Shown: positions 1 through 12,169, counted from the first letter of the stretch. The stretch: DNA of 64,000 bases from Pseudomonas rubra (GCF_028656935.1 NZ_JAMDGZ010000025.1:25332-89331), one strand, 5' to 3'. Numbers and translations are program-made. Notes: generated by a model not told the origin, from the letters alone.

Positions 1-197
1 ACGGCCCACAGGGCTTGTGGCACACGCTCGCGATCAACCTCTTCAAGCCCGACCTGCAAGGTTTCGCCGCGCTGCAGGCGTACACGCGCCAACGGCTTAC
101 CCTCGAGCACCAGGCTCAAGTGGCACTCCCCTTCATCGGCGCTAAGGTTGCGCCAGCGTGGCAAGGACAAAGTCGGCGTAGCGGAATCGAATGGCAT
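1..197 (-). CDS. Unidentified protein, N-terminal 65 residues only (gene runs off the window start)
   Basis: Reading the minus strand from an ATG at 197, an uninterrupted frame starts MPFDSATPTLSLPRW and runs to base 1. An in-frame TGA four codons upstream fixes the start. The visible part contains LEGKPLARVRLQRGE, which looks like beta strands; no catalytic motif is present. I do not recognise the family from this fragment. From memory, the gene next to the exonuclease/ppnP block in P. putida is a putative siderophore-biosynthesis acetyltransferase, so that is one possibility, but nothing seen here proves it. It lies 62 bp downstream of the binding-protein gene on the same strand. Confidence 0.55.
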   Translation of the reverse strand, partial: MPFDSATPTLSLPRWRNLSADEGECHLSLVLEGKPLARVRLQRGETLQVGLEEVDRERVPQALWA

Positions 198-259
198 GAT
201 CTGGGCTCACGAAGGGAATGTTCGGCTCACCCTTGTGAACGTCGCCGGCATCGGCAAAT

Positions 260-1048
260 TTAGTCGTGCTTGGGGGCGCTGACCGTGATGCGGTAGGGCT
301 GGAAGATTTTCAGCAACTCGCCCTTGTTGCGCAGGGACTGCAACAACCTGGAAAATTCTGGTCCGCCGATCGGCGCGCCAGGGCGCAGGAGTGCGTAATG
401 ATGGTAGACCTGATCGACGCGGTCGGATGCCAGCAATTGTTCGGCGCTTTTCGGGTTACGCGCGAGGAAATCGCTGAAGTAGGAACGGGTCACCAGGGCG
501 ATATCAGCGCGGCCACGCTGAACCATCAGCAGGTTGCTGTCATGTGAATAGGTCAGGGTCGCGCTGTAAGTGTCGGCCAGGTACTTGGGGTCAGGATTGA
601 AATTGGCGAAGGCGTAGTGATAACCGCTGTATAAAGCCAGACGCTTTCCCTTGAGGTCAGTGAAATACTCCTGACCGCGTCCGGCCTGACGATGGGTAAC
701 GAAGACCTCGGCGTCTTCCAGGCCCATATCGACACTTTGATGGGGAATCTGCTGCCATCCCCACTCAGGGTTCTCGAAGATCGCCATGTCGGTGCGCCCC
801 TGCTGGAAGTCGCCAAAACGACGGGGGATCGAGGTCGGCACGAGGACGAAACGATAGCGCTGCTGGGTTGAATTGAGCGCCTCGATCAACTGTGGCAACA
901 GACCAGTGTCGGCGCCCTGTTCGGGGCGCACGGTGTAGGGAGGGAAATGCGCCGCGCCGACCTTGACTTCGATTTCCGCTGCCGCCCAGGCCGAAGGCGC
1001 CAGCCCCATCACGGCAAGCATGAACAGCAAGGGCATCTTCTGTGGCAT
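260..1048 (-). CDS. Periplasmic substrate-binding protein, amino-acid-type (SBP_bac_3 family)
   Basis: The product is about 262 aa with a Sec signal peptide (MPQKMPLLFMLAVMG..., cleavage near APSAWA-AA) and then the strand typical of type-3 solute-binding proteins, VKVGAAHFPPYTV. Later segments (GLLPQLIEALN, GRTDMAIF, LKGKRLALYSGYHYA, GRADIALVTRSYF) follow the two-lobe fold. No permease or ATPase gene is adjacent, so it may be an orphan binding protein or a sensor-type periplasmic protein rather than part of a transporter. The ligand cannot be told. Start is uncertain: ATG 1048 is used, but an in-frame TTG at 1063 has a better spaced AAGAG upstream, and ATG 1036 is also possible. Confidence 0.8.
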   Translation of the reverse strand: MPQKMPLLFMLAVMGLAPSAWAAAEIEVKVGAAHFPPYTVRPEQGADTGLLPQLIEALNSTQQRYRFVLVPTSIPRRFGDFQQGRTDMAIFENPEWGWQQIPHQSVDMGLEDAEVFVTHRQAGRGQEYFTDLKGKRLALYSGYHYAFANFNPDPKYLADTYSATLTYSHDSNLLMVQRGRADIALVTRSYFSDFLARNPKSAEQLLASDRVDQVYHHYALLRPGAPIGGPEFSRLLQSLRNKGELLKIFQPYRITVSAPKHD

Positions 1049-1227
1049 GGGCGTTGAACTCAAAGCAACACACTCTTTGCGGATTGAAACCGGAATCCGC
1101 TTAAGCTAGGCGTTTTCAGGGCGTTGCACAACTGCCGGTTGCGCCAAGCTGCACAGGCAAAATGCCAGGGATACCCGATGCGCCCGAGTTTGGCTACGCT
1201 CTTGGCAGTCTTGCATGGGAGCCTACT

Positions 1228-1770
1228 ATGGGCCATTGGCTGGTGATCGACCTTGAAGCAACCACAGATGATGGCGGCTGGCCGGTCACGGATATGGAAA
1301 TCATCGAAATCGGTGCAGTGCTGGTCGACCGCCAGGACCGTGAACTGAGTCATTTCCAGCGTTTCGTACGCCCTCGGCGACGCCCGCAACTTACCCCGTT
1401 CTGCCGCGAACTGACCCACATCAGCCAGGCCAATGTCGACACAGCCCACCCCTTGCCCGAGGTCTGGGCACAGTTCGAGCGCTGGCTCGGGCATCATGCC
1501 CAGCACCTGGAGGGCTGGGTCAGCTGGGGCGACTATGACCACAAGCAACTGCTGCAGGAGTGGCGACAGTATCAGCTCGCCAGCCTGCTGCAGACCCTGC
1601 CGCACATCAACCTCAAGCAACACTTTGCCAAAGCCCGCCAGTTGCAACGCCCGCTGGGCCTCAGAGGCGCCTTGCAACTGGCTGGCCTGCAGTTCAGCGG
1701 CCGCCAGCACCGGGCCCTGGAAGATGCCCGCAATACCGCGCGCCTGCTGCCGCTGACACTGCCGGCCTAG
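1228..1770 (+). CDS. 3'-5' exonuclease, DEDDh type (ERI1/KapD-like)
   Basis: A 180-aa single-domain nuclease. The DEDDh residues are visible: Exo I is VIDLEATT (Asp-x-Glu, residues about 6-8), Exo II lies around [10 protein letters not shown], and Exo III is [11 protein letters not shown] with the general-base His and final Asp. These two-metal enzymes trim the 3' ends of RNA or DNA; the substrate cannot be told. The start at ATG 1228 is chosen because GGGAG lies 6 nt upstream and the catalytic strand begins at once ([11 protein letters not shown]); the longer frame from 1162 would add 22 unconserved residues. It stands alone, followed by ppnP 80 bp later on the same strand. Confidence 0.85.
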   Translation: MGHWLVIDLEATTDDGGWPVTDMEIIEIGAVLVDRQDRELSHFQRFVRPRRRPQLTPFCRELTHISQANVDTAHPLPEVWAQFERWLGHHAQHLEGWVSWGDYDHKQLLQEWRQYQLASLLQTLPHINLKQHFAKARQLQRPLGLRGALQLAGLQFSGRQHRALEDARNTARLLPLTLPA

Positions 1771-1850
1771 GGTGCCTGAAAGCGGATGACGGCGCTCCGG
1801 GGCTTGGGCATACTGGCCAGCCTTTTCAGCCCCTTTTCCAGGAGTCGCCC

Positions 1851-2135
1851 ATGTTTAAAGTCAACGAGTACTTTGATGGCACGGTCAAGTCGATTGCTTT
1901 CGGTACCGCTGAAGGTCCGGCCACTGTTGGCGTAATGGCCCCGGGCGAATACGAGTTCGGTACTGCTCAACGCGAAATCATGCACGTGGTCTCCGGCGCC
2001 CTGACCGTCAAGCTGCCTGAGAGCGACAACTGGGAAACCTTCAGCGCCGGCAGCCAGTTCAATGTCCCGGCCAACAGCAAGTTCCAGCTCAAGGTGGCGG
2101 TTGATACGGCTTACCTGTGCGAGTATCGCGGCTAA
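1851..2135 (+). CDS. ppnP: Pyrimidine/purine nucleoside phosphorylase PpnP (YaiE/DUF1255 cupin)
   Basis: The 94-aa protein has the compact cupin sequence of the PpnP family: [15 protein letters not shown], the [19 protein letters not shown] core and the C-terminal AYLCEYRG. Family members cleave many nucleosides with phosphate to free base and ribose-1-phosphate, so the gene would feed nucleobase salvage in the cytoplasm. A strong AGGAG at 1840-1844 sits 6 nt before ATG 1851, which sets the start; the longer frame beginning at 1560 is only an overlap with the exonuclease gene. A REP pair follows directly after the stop. Confidence 0.93.
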   Translation: MFKVNEYFDGTVKSIAFGTAEGPATVGVMAPGEYEFGTAQREIMHVVSGALTVKLPESDNWETFSAGSQFNVPANSKFQLKVAVDTAYLCEYRG

Positions 2136-2146
2136 GCAACTGAACT

Positions 2147-2216
2147 CATCGCGGGGCAAGCCCGCTCCCACAGGTGTTCACTGCAATCCTTGTGGGAGCT
2201 GGCTTGCCAGCGATGG
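2147..2216. repeat. REP pair (two inverted palindromic units)
   Basis: Left unit ATCGCGGGGCAAGCCCGCTC plus CCACAGG at 2148-2174; right unit TGTGGGAGCTGGCTTGCCAG plus CGATG at 2191-2215, in the opposite direction. The two arms belong to the two REP sub-types seen elsewhere in this window, so this pair is mixed. It lies between convergent genes (ppnP and the hydrolase). Confidence 0.85.
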
Positions 2217-2233
2217 GCTGCATAGCAGCCCCG

Positions 2234-2923
2234 CTACTTCAGAAACGCCACAATCCTGTCCGCCGCCGTCGCCAGATGATCGCCATGACTGAACCCGGAA
2301 GCCTTCAGCGGCTTCAAGTCATGATCCCCCGCCGGCAGCCAGTACAGCTCGATCGCTGACGACAGCGCATAACCCTCCACCGTCTGCCGATTGCCCAGGG
2401 CATCGCGTTCCCCCTGAACGATCAGGGTCGGCGTCTGCAGTTCGGCCAGGTGCGCCACCCGTGGTTTTTCCGGTTTGCCTGCGGCATAGAACGGATAGCC
2501 CAGGCACACCAGCGCATCGGCACCCAGCTCATCGGCCAACAGACTGGCCATGCGCCCGCCCATGGACTTGCCGCCGATGGCCAGCCCCCCAGTGACCAAT
2601 GGTCGCACCTGCGCATACACCTCGCGCCAGCACTCCAGCAGCTTTGCCTGGGGGTTTGGCGGCCTTTTGCCACCATCGAGGCGGCGCTGGGCCATGTAGG
2701 GAAACTCGAAGCGCAACACGCCCAGCCCTTGTGCTGCCAGCCTTTGGGCCATTTCTTCCATGAACCCGCTGTCCATCGGCGCACCCGCGCCGTGGGCCAG
2801 AATCAGGCACCGCGAATGCTGGCCATCCCCCTGATTTTGCGGGGCATTCCACAGCCAGCCACAACTTTCGACCAGCCGCGCCCATTGATCCCCGTCAATA
2901 CCGGCCAGTTGCCCATTACTCAT
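2234..2923 (-). CDS. Alpha/beta hydrolase (dienelactone-hydrolase/KANL3-Tex30-like)
   Basis: A 229-aa cytoplasmic serine hydrolase. The oxyanion-hole strand [13 protein letters not shown] is followed by the nucleophile elbow [11 protein letters not shown] (Ser), the acid region [10 protein letters not shown] (Asp) and the histidine PAGDHDLKP, in the order expected for the fold. The substrate is unknown; relatives are annotated as dienelactone hydrolases but no specific reaction is shown. ATG 2923 is used because GCGAGG lies 6-8 nt upstream; the frame extends upstream only into the ccoN leader. It is divergent from ccoN, with 49 bp between the two starts, so the two promoters must share that gap. 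Confidence 0.85.
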   Translation of the reverse strand: MSNGQLAGIDGDQWARLVESCGWLWNAPQNQGDGQHSRCLILAHGAGAPMDSGFMEEMAQRLAAQGLGVLRFEFPYMAQRRLDGGKRPPNPQAKLLECWREVYAQVRPLVTGGLAIGGKSMGGRMASLLADELGADALVCLGYPFYAAGKPEKPRVAHLAELQTPTLIVQGERDALGNRQTVEGYALSSAIELYWLPAGDHDLKPLKASGFSHGDHLATAADRIVAFLK

Positions 2924-2972
2924 GCTTGCCTCGCTGTTTAGTCTGCCTATAACCGTGGATGGGAACCCATAC

Positions 2973-4397
<1,425 letters not shown>

Positions 4398-4407
4398 GGA
4401 GACCCTG

Positions 4408-5016
4408 ATGAAACATGAAGTAATCGAGAAGAACGTCTTCCTGCTGGTGCTGTTGATGGTGTTTGCCGTCAGCATCGGCGGCCTGACCCAGATCGTCCCG
4501 CTGTTCTTCCAGGACGTTACCAACAAGCCGGTCGAAGGCATGAAGCCCTACACCGCGCTGCAGCTGGAAGGCCGTGACATCTACATCCGCGAAGGCTGTG
4601 TGCAGTGCCACTCGCAGATGATCCGTCCATTCCGCGCTGAAACCGAGCGCTACGGCCACTACTCGGTCGCCGGTGAAAGTGTTTGGGACCACCCGTTCCT
4701 CTGGGGTTCCAAGCGTACCGGCCCGGACCTGGCCCGCGTCGGCGGCCGCTACTCCGATGACTGGCACCGTGCGCATCTGTACAACCCGCGCAACGTCGTG
4801 CCCGAGTCGAAGATGCCGGCCTATCCGTGGCTGGTTGCCAACCCGGTCGACAGCAGTCACACCGAGACCAAGCTGCGCACCATGCGCACCCTCGGCGTGC
4901 CGTACACCGATGCCGACATCAGCGGCGCAGTGGAGTCGATCAAGGGCAAGACCGAAATGGACGCGCTGGTCGCCTACCTGCAGGTGCTCGGCACCGCGAT
5001 CAAGAACAAGAGGTAA
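4408..5016 (+). CDS. ccoO: cbb3 oxidase subunit II, membrane-anchored monoheme cytochrome c, copy 1
   Basis: A 202-aa protein with one N-terminal membrane helix (residues about 10-30, [18 protein letters not shown]) and a periplasmic domain with one heme-binding motif, [13 protein letters not shown]. It passes electrons from CcoP to the CcoN active site. Later segments ([32 protein letters not shown] with the axial Met) are typical. AGGAGA lies 6-8 nt before ATG 4408, ten bases after the ccoN stop, so translation is coupled. Copy 2 at 8092 has the same length. Confidence 0.97.
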   Translation: MKHEVIEKNVFLLVLLMVFAVSIGGLTQIVPLFFQDVTNKPVEGMKPYTALQLEGRDIYIREGCVQCHSQMIRPFRAETERYGHYSVAGESVWDHPFLWGSKRTGPDLARVGGRYSDDWHRAHLYNPRNVVPESKMPAYPWLVANPVDSSHTETKLRTMRTLGVPYTDADISGAVESIKGKTEMDALVAYLQVLGTAIKNKR

Positions 5017-5021
5017 GCGCC

Positions 5022-5219
5022 ATGGACTTCACACTGGATATCGGCCAAGTGCGAGGCCTGGGCACCCTGCTGGTGGCCATTGCCTTCATTGGCCTGTCGC
5101 TGTGGGTGTTCAGCGGCCGGCGTAACCGTGAATTCGCCGAAGCCAGCCTTTTGCCGTTCGCCGACGAGCGTCTGGCACCTGTCGCCAACGAACCCGAACC
5201 GAGGAGTAACGGGCAATGA
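5022..5219 (+). CDS. ccoQ: cbb3 oxidase small subunit CcoQ, copy 1
   Basis: A 65-aa protein with a single membrane helix ([19 protein letters not shown]) followed by [17 protein letters not shown], the conserved tail of CcoQ. It helps assemble and stabilise the CcoNOP complex. ATG 5022 lies five bases after the ccoO stop; its own stop overlaps the ccoP start in an ATGA. It was embedded in a longer open frame (from 4827) that is not real upstream of this Met. Confidence 0.95.
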   Translation: MDFTLDIGQVRGLGTLLVAIAFIGLSLWVFSGRRNREFAEASLLPFADERLAPVANEPEPRSNGQ

Positions 5220-6163
5220 CCACCTTCTGGAGTACGTACATCAGCGTACTGACCATCGGTAGCCTGATCGGCCTGACCTGGCTGCTGCTGGGCACCCGCA
5301 AGGGCGAATCCAAAGGCACCACCGACCAGACCATGGGCCACAGCTTCGATGGCATCGAGGAGTACGACAACCCGCTGCCCAAGTGGTGGTTCTGGCTGTT
5401 CGTCGCCACCTTGGTGTTTTCGGTCGGCTACCTGATCCTCTACCCGGGCCTGGGCAACTGGAAAGGCATCCTGCCGGGCTATGAAGACGGCTGGACCCAG
5501 ACCAACGAATGGCAAAAGGAAATGAACAAGGCTGACGCCAAGTTCGGACCTATCTTCGCCAAATTCGCCGCCATGCCGGTGGAAGAAGTGGCCAAGGACC
5601 CGCAGGCGCTGAAAATGGGCGGCCGTCTGTTCGCCTCCAACTGCGCGGTCTGCCACGGTTCCGACGCCAAGGGCGCCTACGGCTTCCCCAACCTCACCGA
5701 CAAGGACTGGCGTTGGGGCGGCGATCCGGAAACCATCAAGGCCACCATCATGAGCGGTCGTCACGGGGTGATGCCGGCCTGGGCCGATGTGATTGGCGAG
5801 CAAGGCGTGGCCGACGTCGCCGCGTTCGTGCTGACCAACCTCGATGGCCGCAGCCTGCCCAAAGAAGCCAAGGCCGACGCGGCCAACGGTGAAAAACTCT
5901 TCGCCACCAACTGCGTTGCCTGCCATGGCCCGCAAGGCAAGGGCACCCCGGCCATGGGCGCACCGGACCTGACCCATCCAACCGCGTTCATCTACGGTTC
6001 GAGCTTCGCGCAACTGCAGCAGACCATCCGTTACGGCCGTCAGGGCCAGATGCCTGCCCAGGAAGCGATTCAGGGCAACGACAAAGTCCACCTGCTGGCG
6101 GCCTATGTCTACAGTTTGTCCCAGGACCAGGCAGCGCAAGGCGAAACCCTGTCTGCCAAGTAA
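5216..6163 (+). CDS. ccoP: cbb3 oxidase subunit III, diheme cytochrome c, copy 1
   Basis: The 315-aa electron-entry subunit. It has two N-terminal hydrophobic helices (residues about 5-25 and 58-78) around the conserved [17 protein letters not shown], then two cytochrome c domains with heme motifs [12 protein letters not shown] and [19 protein letters not shown]. Start overlaps the ccoQ stop (ATGA at 5216). A hairpin 29 bp after the stop probably ends the operon. Compared with copy 2 it lacks an 11-residue stretch in the region after LLPGY (copy 2 has [16 protein letters not shown] there). Confidence 0.97.
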   Translation: MTTFWSTYISVLTIGSLIGLTWLLLGTRKGESKGTTDQTMGHSFDGIEEYDNPLPKWWFWLFVATLVFSVGYLILYPGLGNWKGILPGYEDGWTQTNEWQKEMNKADAKFGPIFAKFAAMPVEEVAKDPQALKMGGRLFASNCAVCHGSDAKGAYGFPNLTDKDWRWGGDPETIKATIMSGRHGVMPAWADVIGEQGVADVAAFVLTNLDGRSLPKEAKADAANGEKLFATNCVACHGPQGKGTPAMGAPDLTHPTAFIYGSSFAQLQQTIRYGRQGQMPAQEAIQGNDKVHLLAAYVYSLSQDQAAQGETLSAK

Positions 6164-6191
6164 AATGAAGAGGTAACTGAGCCTTGACTCA

Positions 6192-6221
6192 AACCGCCGC
6201 ATCAGCACTGATGCGGTGGTT
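6192..6221 (+). terminator. Hairpin after ccoP copy 1
   Basis: AACCGCCGCATCAG (6192-6205) pairs with CTGATGCGGTGGTT (6208-6221) over 14 bp with one G-T wobble. The tail is CCCCTTCCCTG rather than a T-run, so it may act as an mRNA 3' stabiliser or weak terminator. Confidence 0.55.
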
Positions 6222-6491
6222 CCCCTTCCCTGTTGCGACCAAGTGTCGCACCCCGCCCTGCCCGCGCCTTGCACCCCCTTCGATCACAACTAAGCTTGTT
6301 GCCACAGCGACTGAAATAGCCGGTGTGTTTGCACCTTTTTAGGGCATTTTTCGCCAGCGGTTCTGCGCAAAGGCTGATGGGGCCGACTCAAGCGCCGATA
6401 AGCGCGTGATGAACGGCACTGAGCAAGGGCTCAGCAGAAGTCTTTGTCCTGGACGAAAAACAAACTTTTCGTACACATATAAAATAATTAA

Positions 6492-6501
6492 TTGTGTACA
6501 A
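6492..6501. promoter_or_regulatory. FCD/GntR-type operator-like palindrome upstream of ccoN copy 2
   Basis: TTGTGTACAA lies in AATTGTGTACAATT. Thirteen bases, ATTGTGTACAATT, are identical to the minus-strand sequence upstream of uraH (55857-55869). A wider inverted repeat, GTACACA (6471-6477) and TGTGTAC (6493-6499), surrounds the AT-rich centre. The shape T-GT-N2-AC-A is typical of FadR/FCD-type GntR regulators. Function here is not shown. Confidence 0.4.
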
Positions 6502-6649
6502 TTCGCCCGCCACAAAGGCCCGAAACCGCTGTGGAACAGGCTTTGGCAAGGATCGGCGCGGGCGCCATCGCGTTGCAATAACCACACGGTTTATACATAC
6601 TTGCGCCGATTTTTACCCTATAAAAACACCCAAACCGTGGAACCTTAGA

Positions 6650-8092
6650 ATGAGCACAGCAATCAGTCCGACTGCTTATAACTATAAGGTCGTCCGCCAG
6701 TTCGCCATCATGACGGTGGTCTGGGGGATCCTTGGCATGGGGCTTGGTGTCTTCATCGCCTCGCAACTGGTCTGGCCCCAGCTGAACCTGGACCTGCCGT
6801 GGACGAGCTTCGGACGCCTTCGCCCCTTGCACACCAACCTGGTGATTTTCGCCTTCGGTGGTTGTGCACTGTTCGCCACTTCCTACTATGTCGTGCAGCG
6901 AACCTGCCAGACGCGACTGATTTCCGACAGCCTCGCGGCCTTCACCTTCTGGGGCTGGCAAGCGGTGATCGTCGGCGCACTGGTCACCTTGCCGCTGGGT
7001 TACACCACGACCAAGGAATACGCAGAGCTGGAATGGCCGATCGCCATTTTGCTGGCGATTGTCTGGGTCACCTACGGTGTGGTGTTCTTCGGCACCATCG
7101 TCAAGCGCAAGACCAAGCACATCTATGTGGGTAACTGGTTCTACGGTGCCTTCATCGTGGTGACCGCGATGCTGCACATCGTCAACCACGCTTCCTTGCC
7201 GGTCAGCCTGTTCAAGTCCTACTCGGCGTACTCAGGCGCAACTGACGCGATGATCCAGTGGTGGTATGGCCACAACGCCGTGGGCTTCTTCCTGACCACC
7301 GGCTTTCTGGGCATGATGTACTACTTCGTGCCGAAACAGGCCGAACGTCCGATCTACTCCTATCGCCTGTCGATCGTGCACTTCTGGGCGCTGATCACCC
7401 TGTATATCTGGGCCGGCCCTCACCACCTGCACTACACCGCCCTGCCGGACTGGGCACAGTCGCTGGGCATGGCCATGTCGATCGTTCTCCTGGCGCCAAG
7501 CTGGGGCGGCATGATCAACGGCATGATGACCCTCTCGGGCGCCTGGCATAAGCTGCGCACCGACCCGATCCTGCGTTTCCTCGTGGTTTCCCTGGCGTTC
7601 TACGGCATGTCGACCTTCGAAGGCCCGATGATGGCGATCAAGACCGTCAACTCGCTGTCGCACTACACCGACTGGACCATCGGCCACGTCCACGCCGGCG
7701 CCTTGGGCTGGGTTGCGATGATCTCGATCGGCGCTCTGTACCACATGATTCCGAAGGTCTATGGCCGCGAGCAGATGCACAGCACCGGCCTGATCAACGC
7801 GCACTTCTGGCTGGCGACCATCGGCACCGTGCTGTACATCTCCTCGATGTGGGTCAACGGCATCACCCAGGGCCTGATGTGGCGTGCGATCAACGATGAC
7901 GGCACCCTCACCTACTCCTTCGTCGAAGCCCTGCAAGCCAGCCACCCGGGCTTTATCGTCCGTGCCTTGGGCGGTGCGTTCTTCGCCTCCGGCATGCTGC
8001 TGATGGCGTACAACGTTTTCCGTACCGTACGCGCCTCGAAGCCGGCCGAAGCTGAAGCCGCCGCTCAGATCGCTGTAGTTGGAGCTCACTGA
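6650..8092 (+). CDS. ccoN: cbb3-type cytochrome c oxidase subunit I, copy 2
   Basis: A 480-aa paralogue of the subunit at 2973, with the same heme and CuB ligands ([45 protein letters not shown]) and the same helix pattern. It differs at the N terminus ([13 protein letters not shown]) and has a longer, Ala/Glu-rich C-terminal tail. ATG 6650 is chosen by alignment with copy 1; GTGGAA lies 7-10 nt upstream. In P. aeruginosa the second cco operon is the one induced by low oxygen; whether that holds here cannot be read from the promoter, where no clear Anr box is visible. Confidence 0.97.
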   Translation: MSTAISPTAYNYKVVRQFAIMTVVWGILGMGLGVFIASQLVWPQLNLDLPWTSFGRLRPLHTNLVIFAFGGCALFATSYYVVQRTCQTRLISDSLAAFTFWGWQAVIVGALVTLPLGYTTTKEYAELEWPIAILLAIVWVTYGVVFFGTIVKRKTKHIYVGNWFYGAFIVVTAMLHIVNHASLPVSLFKSYSAYSGATDAMIQWWYGHNAVGFFLTTGFLGMMYYFVPKQAERPIYSYRLSIVHFWALITLYIWAGPHHLHYTALPDWAQSLGMAMSIVLLAPSWGGMINGMMTLSGAWHKLRTDPILRFLVVSLAFYGMSTFEGPMMAIKTVNSLSHYTDWTIGHVHAGALGWVAMISIGALYHMIPKVYGREQMHSTGLINAHFWLATIGTVLYISSMWVNGITQGLMWRAINDDGTLTYSFVEALQASHPGFIVRALGGAFFASGMLLMAYNVFRTVRASKPAEAEAAAQIAVVGAH

Positions 8093-8700
8093 TGAAGCAC
8101 GAAACAGTCGAGAAGAATATCGGCCTGATGGCCTTCTTCATGGTCATCGCCGTGAGCATCGGCGGCCTTACCCAGATCGTCCCGCTGTTCTTCCAGGACG
8201 TCACCAACAAGCCGGTCGAAGGCATGAAGCCGCGTACCGCGCTGGAACTTGAAGGCCGCGACATCTACATCCGCGAAGGCTGCGTACAGTGCCACTCGCA
8301 GATGATCCGTCCGTTCCGCGCCGAAACCGAACGTTACGGACACTACTCGGTCGCCGGTGAAAGCGTCTGGGACCACCCGTTCCTTTGGGGTTCCAAGCGT
8401 ACCGGCCCGGACCTGGCCCGTGTTGGCGGTCGTTACTCCGACGATTGGCACCGTGCTCACCTGTACAACCCGCGCAACGTTGTGCCCGAGTCGAAGATGC
8501 CGTCCTACCCATGGCTGGTGGAGAACAAGCTCGACGGCAAGGACACGAAGAAGAAGATGGAAGTCCTGCGTACCCTCGGCACGCCGTACACCGATGAAGA
8601 CATCGCCGGTGCCCGCGACGCGGTCAAGGGCAAGACTGAAATGGACGCTCTGGTTGCCTACCTGCAAGGCCTGGGCACCATCATCAAAAGCAAACGGTGA
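8092..8700 (+). CDS. ccoO: cbb3 oxidase subunit II, membrane-anchored monoheme cytochrome c, copy 2
   Basis: A 202-aa paralogue of the gene at 4408, with N-terminal helix ([17 protein letters not shown]), heme motif [13 protein letters not shown] and axial-Met region ESKMPSYPW. Its ATG shares one base with the ccoN stop (TGATG at 8090-8094), a tight translational coupling that differs from the 10-bp spacing in copy 1. The region after [10 protein letters not shown] is the most diverged from copy 1. Confidence 0.97.
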   Translation: MKHETVEKNIGLMAFFMVIAVSIGGLTQIVPLFFQDVTNKPVEGMKPRTALELEGRDIYIREGCVQCHSQMIRPFRAETERYGHYSVAGESVWDHPFLWGSKRTGPDLARVGGRYSDDWHRAHLYNPRNVVPESKMPSYPWLVENKLDGKDTKKKMEVLRTLGTPYTDEDIAGARDAVKGKTEMDALVAYLQGLGTIIKSKR

Positions 8701-8705
8701 CATTG

Positions 8706-8903
8706 ATGGATATCGGGATGATTCGTGGCCTGGGCACCGTCGTGGTGATGGTGGCCTTTATCGGCCTGGCGTTGTGGGTGTTCAGTTCTCGGCGCAAGTC
8801 CGAGTTCGACGAAGCGACCTTGCTGCCCTTCGCGGATGATCCCGAAGCCAGCAAGCACGTCGAGCAAGCGAAAGCGAAAGCGTCTAGGAGTAACAACGAA
8901 TGA
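8706..8903 (+). CDS. ccoQ: cbb3 oxidase small subunit CcoQ, copy 2
   Basis: A 65-aa single-helix protein ([21 protein letters not shown]) followed by [17 protein letters not shown], matching copy 1 in length and layout when started at ATG 8706, where GGTGA lies 5 nt upstream. An alternative GTG at 8697 overlapping the ccoO stop (GTGA) would add three residues. Its stop overlaps ccoP (ATGA). Confidence 0.93.
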   Translation: MDIGMIRGLGTVVVMVAFIGLALWVFSSRRKSEFDEATLLPFADDPEASKHVEQAKAKASRSNNE

Positions 8904-9880
8904 CTACCTTCTGGAGTCTGTACGTCACCGTTTTGAGTCTGGGCACCATCTTCGCCCTGACCTGGCTGCTGCTGTCCACCCGCAAGGGCCAGCGCAGCGA
9001 AACCACCGAAGAAACCGTGGGCCATGCCTACGACGGCATCGAGGAATACGACAACCCGCTGCCAAAATGGTGGTTCATGCTGTTCGTCGGCACCATCGTT
9101 TTCGCCCTTGGCTACCTGGTGCTGTACCCGGGCCTGGGTAACTGGAAAGGCCTGCTGCCCGGCTACCAATACCTGGACAGCGACAAGAAAACCGAGTTCG
9201 CCAACGGCGAAGCTGGCTGGACCGGCGTGCACGAATGGGAAAAGGAAATGGCTCGCTCGGACGCCAAGTTCGGGCCGATCTTCGCCAAGTTCGCCTCGAT
9301 GCCCATTGAAGAAGTGGCCAAAGACCCTCAAGCGCTGAAAATGGGTGGCCGCCTGTTCGCCTCCAACTGCGCGGTGTGCCATGGCTCCGACGCCAAAGGC
9401 TCCTACGGCTTCCCAAACCTCACCGACAACGACTGGCGCTGGGGCGGCGAGCCGGAAACCATCAAGGCCACCATCATGGGCGGTCGTCACGGGGTGATGC
9501 CGGCCTGGGCCGAAGTCATCGGCGAGCAAGGCGTGGCCGACGTTGCAGCCTACGTGCTGACCAACCTCGATGGCCGCACCCTGCCTAAAGATGCCAAGGC
9601 CGACCCGGCCAACGGCCAGAAGCTGTTTGCCGCCAACTGCGTGGCCTGCCACGGACCTGAAGGCAAGGGCACCCCGGCCATGGGCGCACCGAACCTGACC
9701 CACCCGACCGCGTTCATCTACGGCTCGAGTTTTGCGCAACTGCAGCAGACCATCCGTTACGGCCGTCAGGGCCAGATGCCTGCCCAGGAAGCAATCCAGG
9801 GCAACGACAAGGTCCACCTGCTGGCGGCCTATGTCTACAGCCTGTCGCACCAGCCTGAGAAGGCCGCCCAAGCGAAGTAA
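8900..9880 (+). CDS. ccoP: cbb3 oxidase subunit III, diheme cytochrome c, copy 2
   Basis: A 326-aa paralogue of the gene at 5216, with two N-terminal helices, the conserved [16 protein letters not shown] and two heme motifs, [15 protein letters not shown] and [17 protein letters not shown]. It carries about 11 extra residues after LLPGYQ compared with copy 1. The C-terminal third is nearly identical in both copies (for example [19 protein letters not shown]), which suggests recent duplication or gene conversion. It is the last gene of the operon, followed 18 bp later by a strong terminator. Confidence 0.97.
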   Translation: MTTFWSLYVTVLSLGTIFALTWLLLSTRKGQRSETTEETVGHAYDGIEEYDNPLPKWWFMLFVGTIVFALGYLVLYPGLGNWKGLLPGYQYLDSDKKTEFANGEAGWTGVHEWEKEMARSDAKFGPIFAKFASMPIEEVAKDPQALKMGGRLFASNCAVCHGSDAKGSYGFPNLTDNDWRWGGEPETIKATIMGGRHGVMPAWAEVIGEQGVADVAAYVLTNLDGRTLPKDAKADPANGQKLFAANCVACHGPEGKGTPAMGAPNLTHPTAFIYGSSFAQLQQTIRYGRQGQMPAQEAIQGNDKVHLLAAYVYSLSHQPEKAAQAK

Positions 9881-9898
9881 TTCGCCCAGCTGGCAAAC

Positions 9899-9930
9899 GC
9901 CCCGTCAGTGAACCTGACGGGGCTTTTTTA
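9899..9930 (+). terminator. Rho-independent terminator after ccoNOQP copy 2
   Basis: GCCCCGTCAG (9899-9908) and CTGACGGGGC (9914-9923) form a perfect 10-bp stem with a TGAAC loop, followed by TTTTTTA. Confidence 0.93.
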
Positions 9931-9961
9931 TAGACCCGCCCCTACCCATGACCTGCGTCAA

Positions 9962-9975
9962 TTGACATGGGCCAA
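9962..9975. promoter_or_regulatory. Degenerate Anr/FNR box upstream of ccoG (weak candidate)
   Basis: TTGACATGGGCCAA resembles TTGAT-N4-ATCAA, with mismatches in both inner half-site positions. It lies about 160 bp before ccoG. ccoG-S maturation genes are commonly Anr/FNR-controlled, which is the only reason to note it. Confidence 0.3.
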
Positions 9976-10130
9976 TACACTATTACCCGCAATTCCCCAA
10001 CGCGGCCAAAGGTCGCACCCCTCCCCCCTACCCGCAGGACAGGCGTATCATGCGCCCTAGAGCAGCAAGCTTTCGACTGCGGCCGGCATGTACTGGCCGC
10101 GGCACTTCTCCACTGCCGTGGGACTCAATG

Positions 10131-11546
<1,416 letters not shown>

Positions 11547-11558
11547 GAGACTGAGCCT

Positions 11559-12098
11559 ATGCCTTCTGCAACTGCCGCTAGCCCCTGGTACAAGCACCTC
11601 TGGCCGTGGATCATCATCGGGGTGCTGGCCACCTCGGTGACCCTCAGCCTGACCATGGTGACCATCGCGGTGAACAACCCCGACAACCTGGTCAACGACA
11701 ACTACTACGAGGCCGGCAAAGGTATCAACCGCTCGCTGGACCGCGAACTGCTGGCCCAGACCCTCAACCTCAAGGCCAGCGTGCACCTGGACGAGCTGAC
11801 CGGTGAAGTCGACCTGCGCCTGACCGGCAACAGCCAGCCGCAGACCCTGGAACTGAACCTGATCTCGCCGACCCAGCCGCAGAAGGACCGCAAGATCGTC
11901 CTGACCCGCAGTGACAGCGAAGCCGGGCGCTACCTGGGCCAGCTCAGCGACAAGGTCGAAGGCCGGCGCTTCGTCGAGCTGCTGGGCAGCCAGGATGAGC
12001 ATGTATGGCGCCTGTTCGAGGAAGAAGAAGTTGCCCACGACAAGACCCTGGTACTCGGTGACGAGGCGCTGCAAGGGGCTGAACACCTCGATAAATGA
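11559..12098 (+). CDS. ccoH: cbb3 oxidase assembly protein CcoH (FixH family)
   Basis: A 179-aa protein with a single N-terminal membrane helix (HLWPWIIIGVLATSVTLSLTM) and the FixH signature VNDNYYEAGKGINRSLDRE, followed by a periplasmic beta-rich domain. CcoH stays with the assembled oxidase and stabilises the late complex. It begins 12 bp after ccoG, so the two are cotranscribed. A REP palindrome separates it from ccoI. Confidence 0.93.
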   Translation: MPSATAASPWYKHLWPWIIIGVLATSVTLSLTMVTIAVNNPDNLVNDNYYEAGKGINRSLDRELLAQTLNLKASVHLDELTGEVDLRLTGNSQPQTLELNLISPTQPQKDRKIVLTRSDSEAGRYLGQLSDKVEGRRFVELLGSQDEHVWRLFEEEEVAHDKTLVLGDEALQGAEHLDK

Positions 12099-12107
12099 GT
12101 CGCCCCT

Positions 12108-12169
12108 ATCGCTGGCAAGCCAGCTCCCACAGGTTGCACTTAGCCTGTGGGAGCTGGCTTGCCAGCGAT
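12108..12169. repeat. REP pair, perfect inverted repeat between ccoH and ccoI
   Basis: Two 26-bp arms, beginning ATCGCTGGCAAGCCAGCTCC (12108-12133) and ending with its exact complement (12144-12169), with a 10-base loop. It starts 10 bp after the ccoH stop and ends 31 bp before ccoI, inside what should be one operon. Confidence 0.92.

Larger units (their letters stand above)
6164..6649. other. Intergenic region between the two cco operons (486 bp)
   Basis: No gene is supported here; short frames are incompatible with the local composition. It holds a hairpin after ccoP-1 (6192-6221), an AT-rich stretch at 6455-6505 with a TTGTGTACAA palindrome and a flanking GTACACA/TGTGTAC inverted repeat, and a second AT-rich stretch at 6590-6630. 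One or both probably carry the ccoN-2 promoter. I searched by eye for TTGAT-N4-ATCAA and found no convincing Anr box. Confidence 0.6.

Noticed and set aside
6170..6190. TTGACTCAAAC after ccoP copy 1 as an Anr box
   Set aside because: Only the first half-site fits; the second half is absent at the right spacing.
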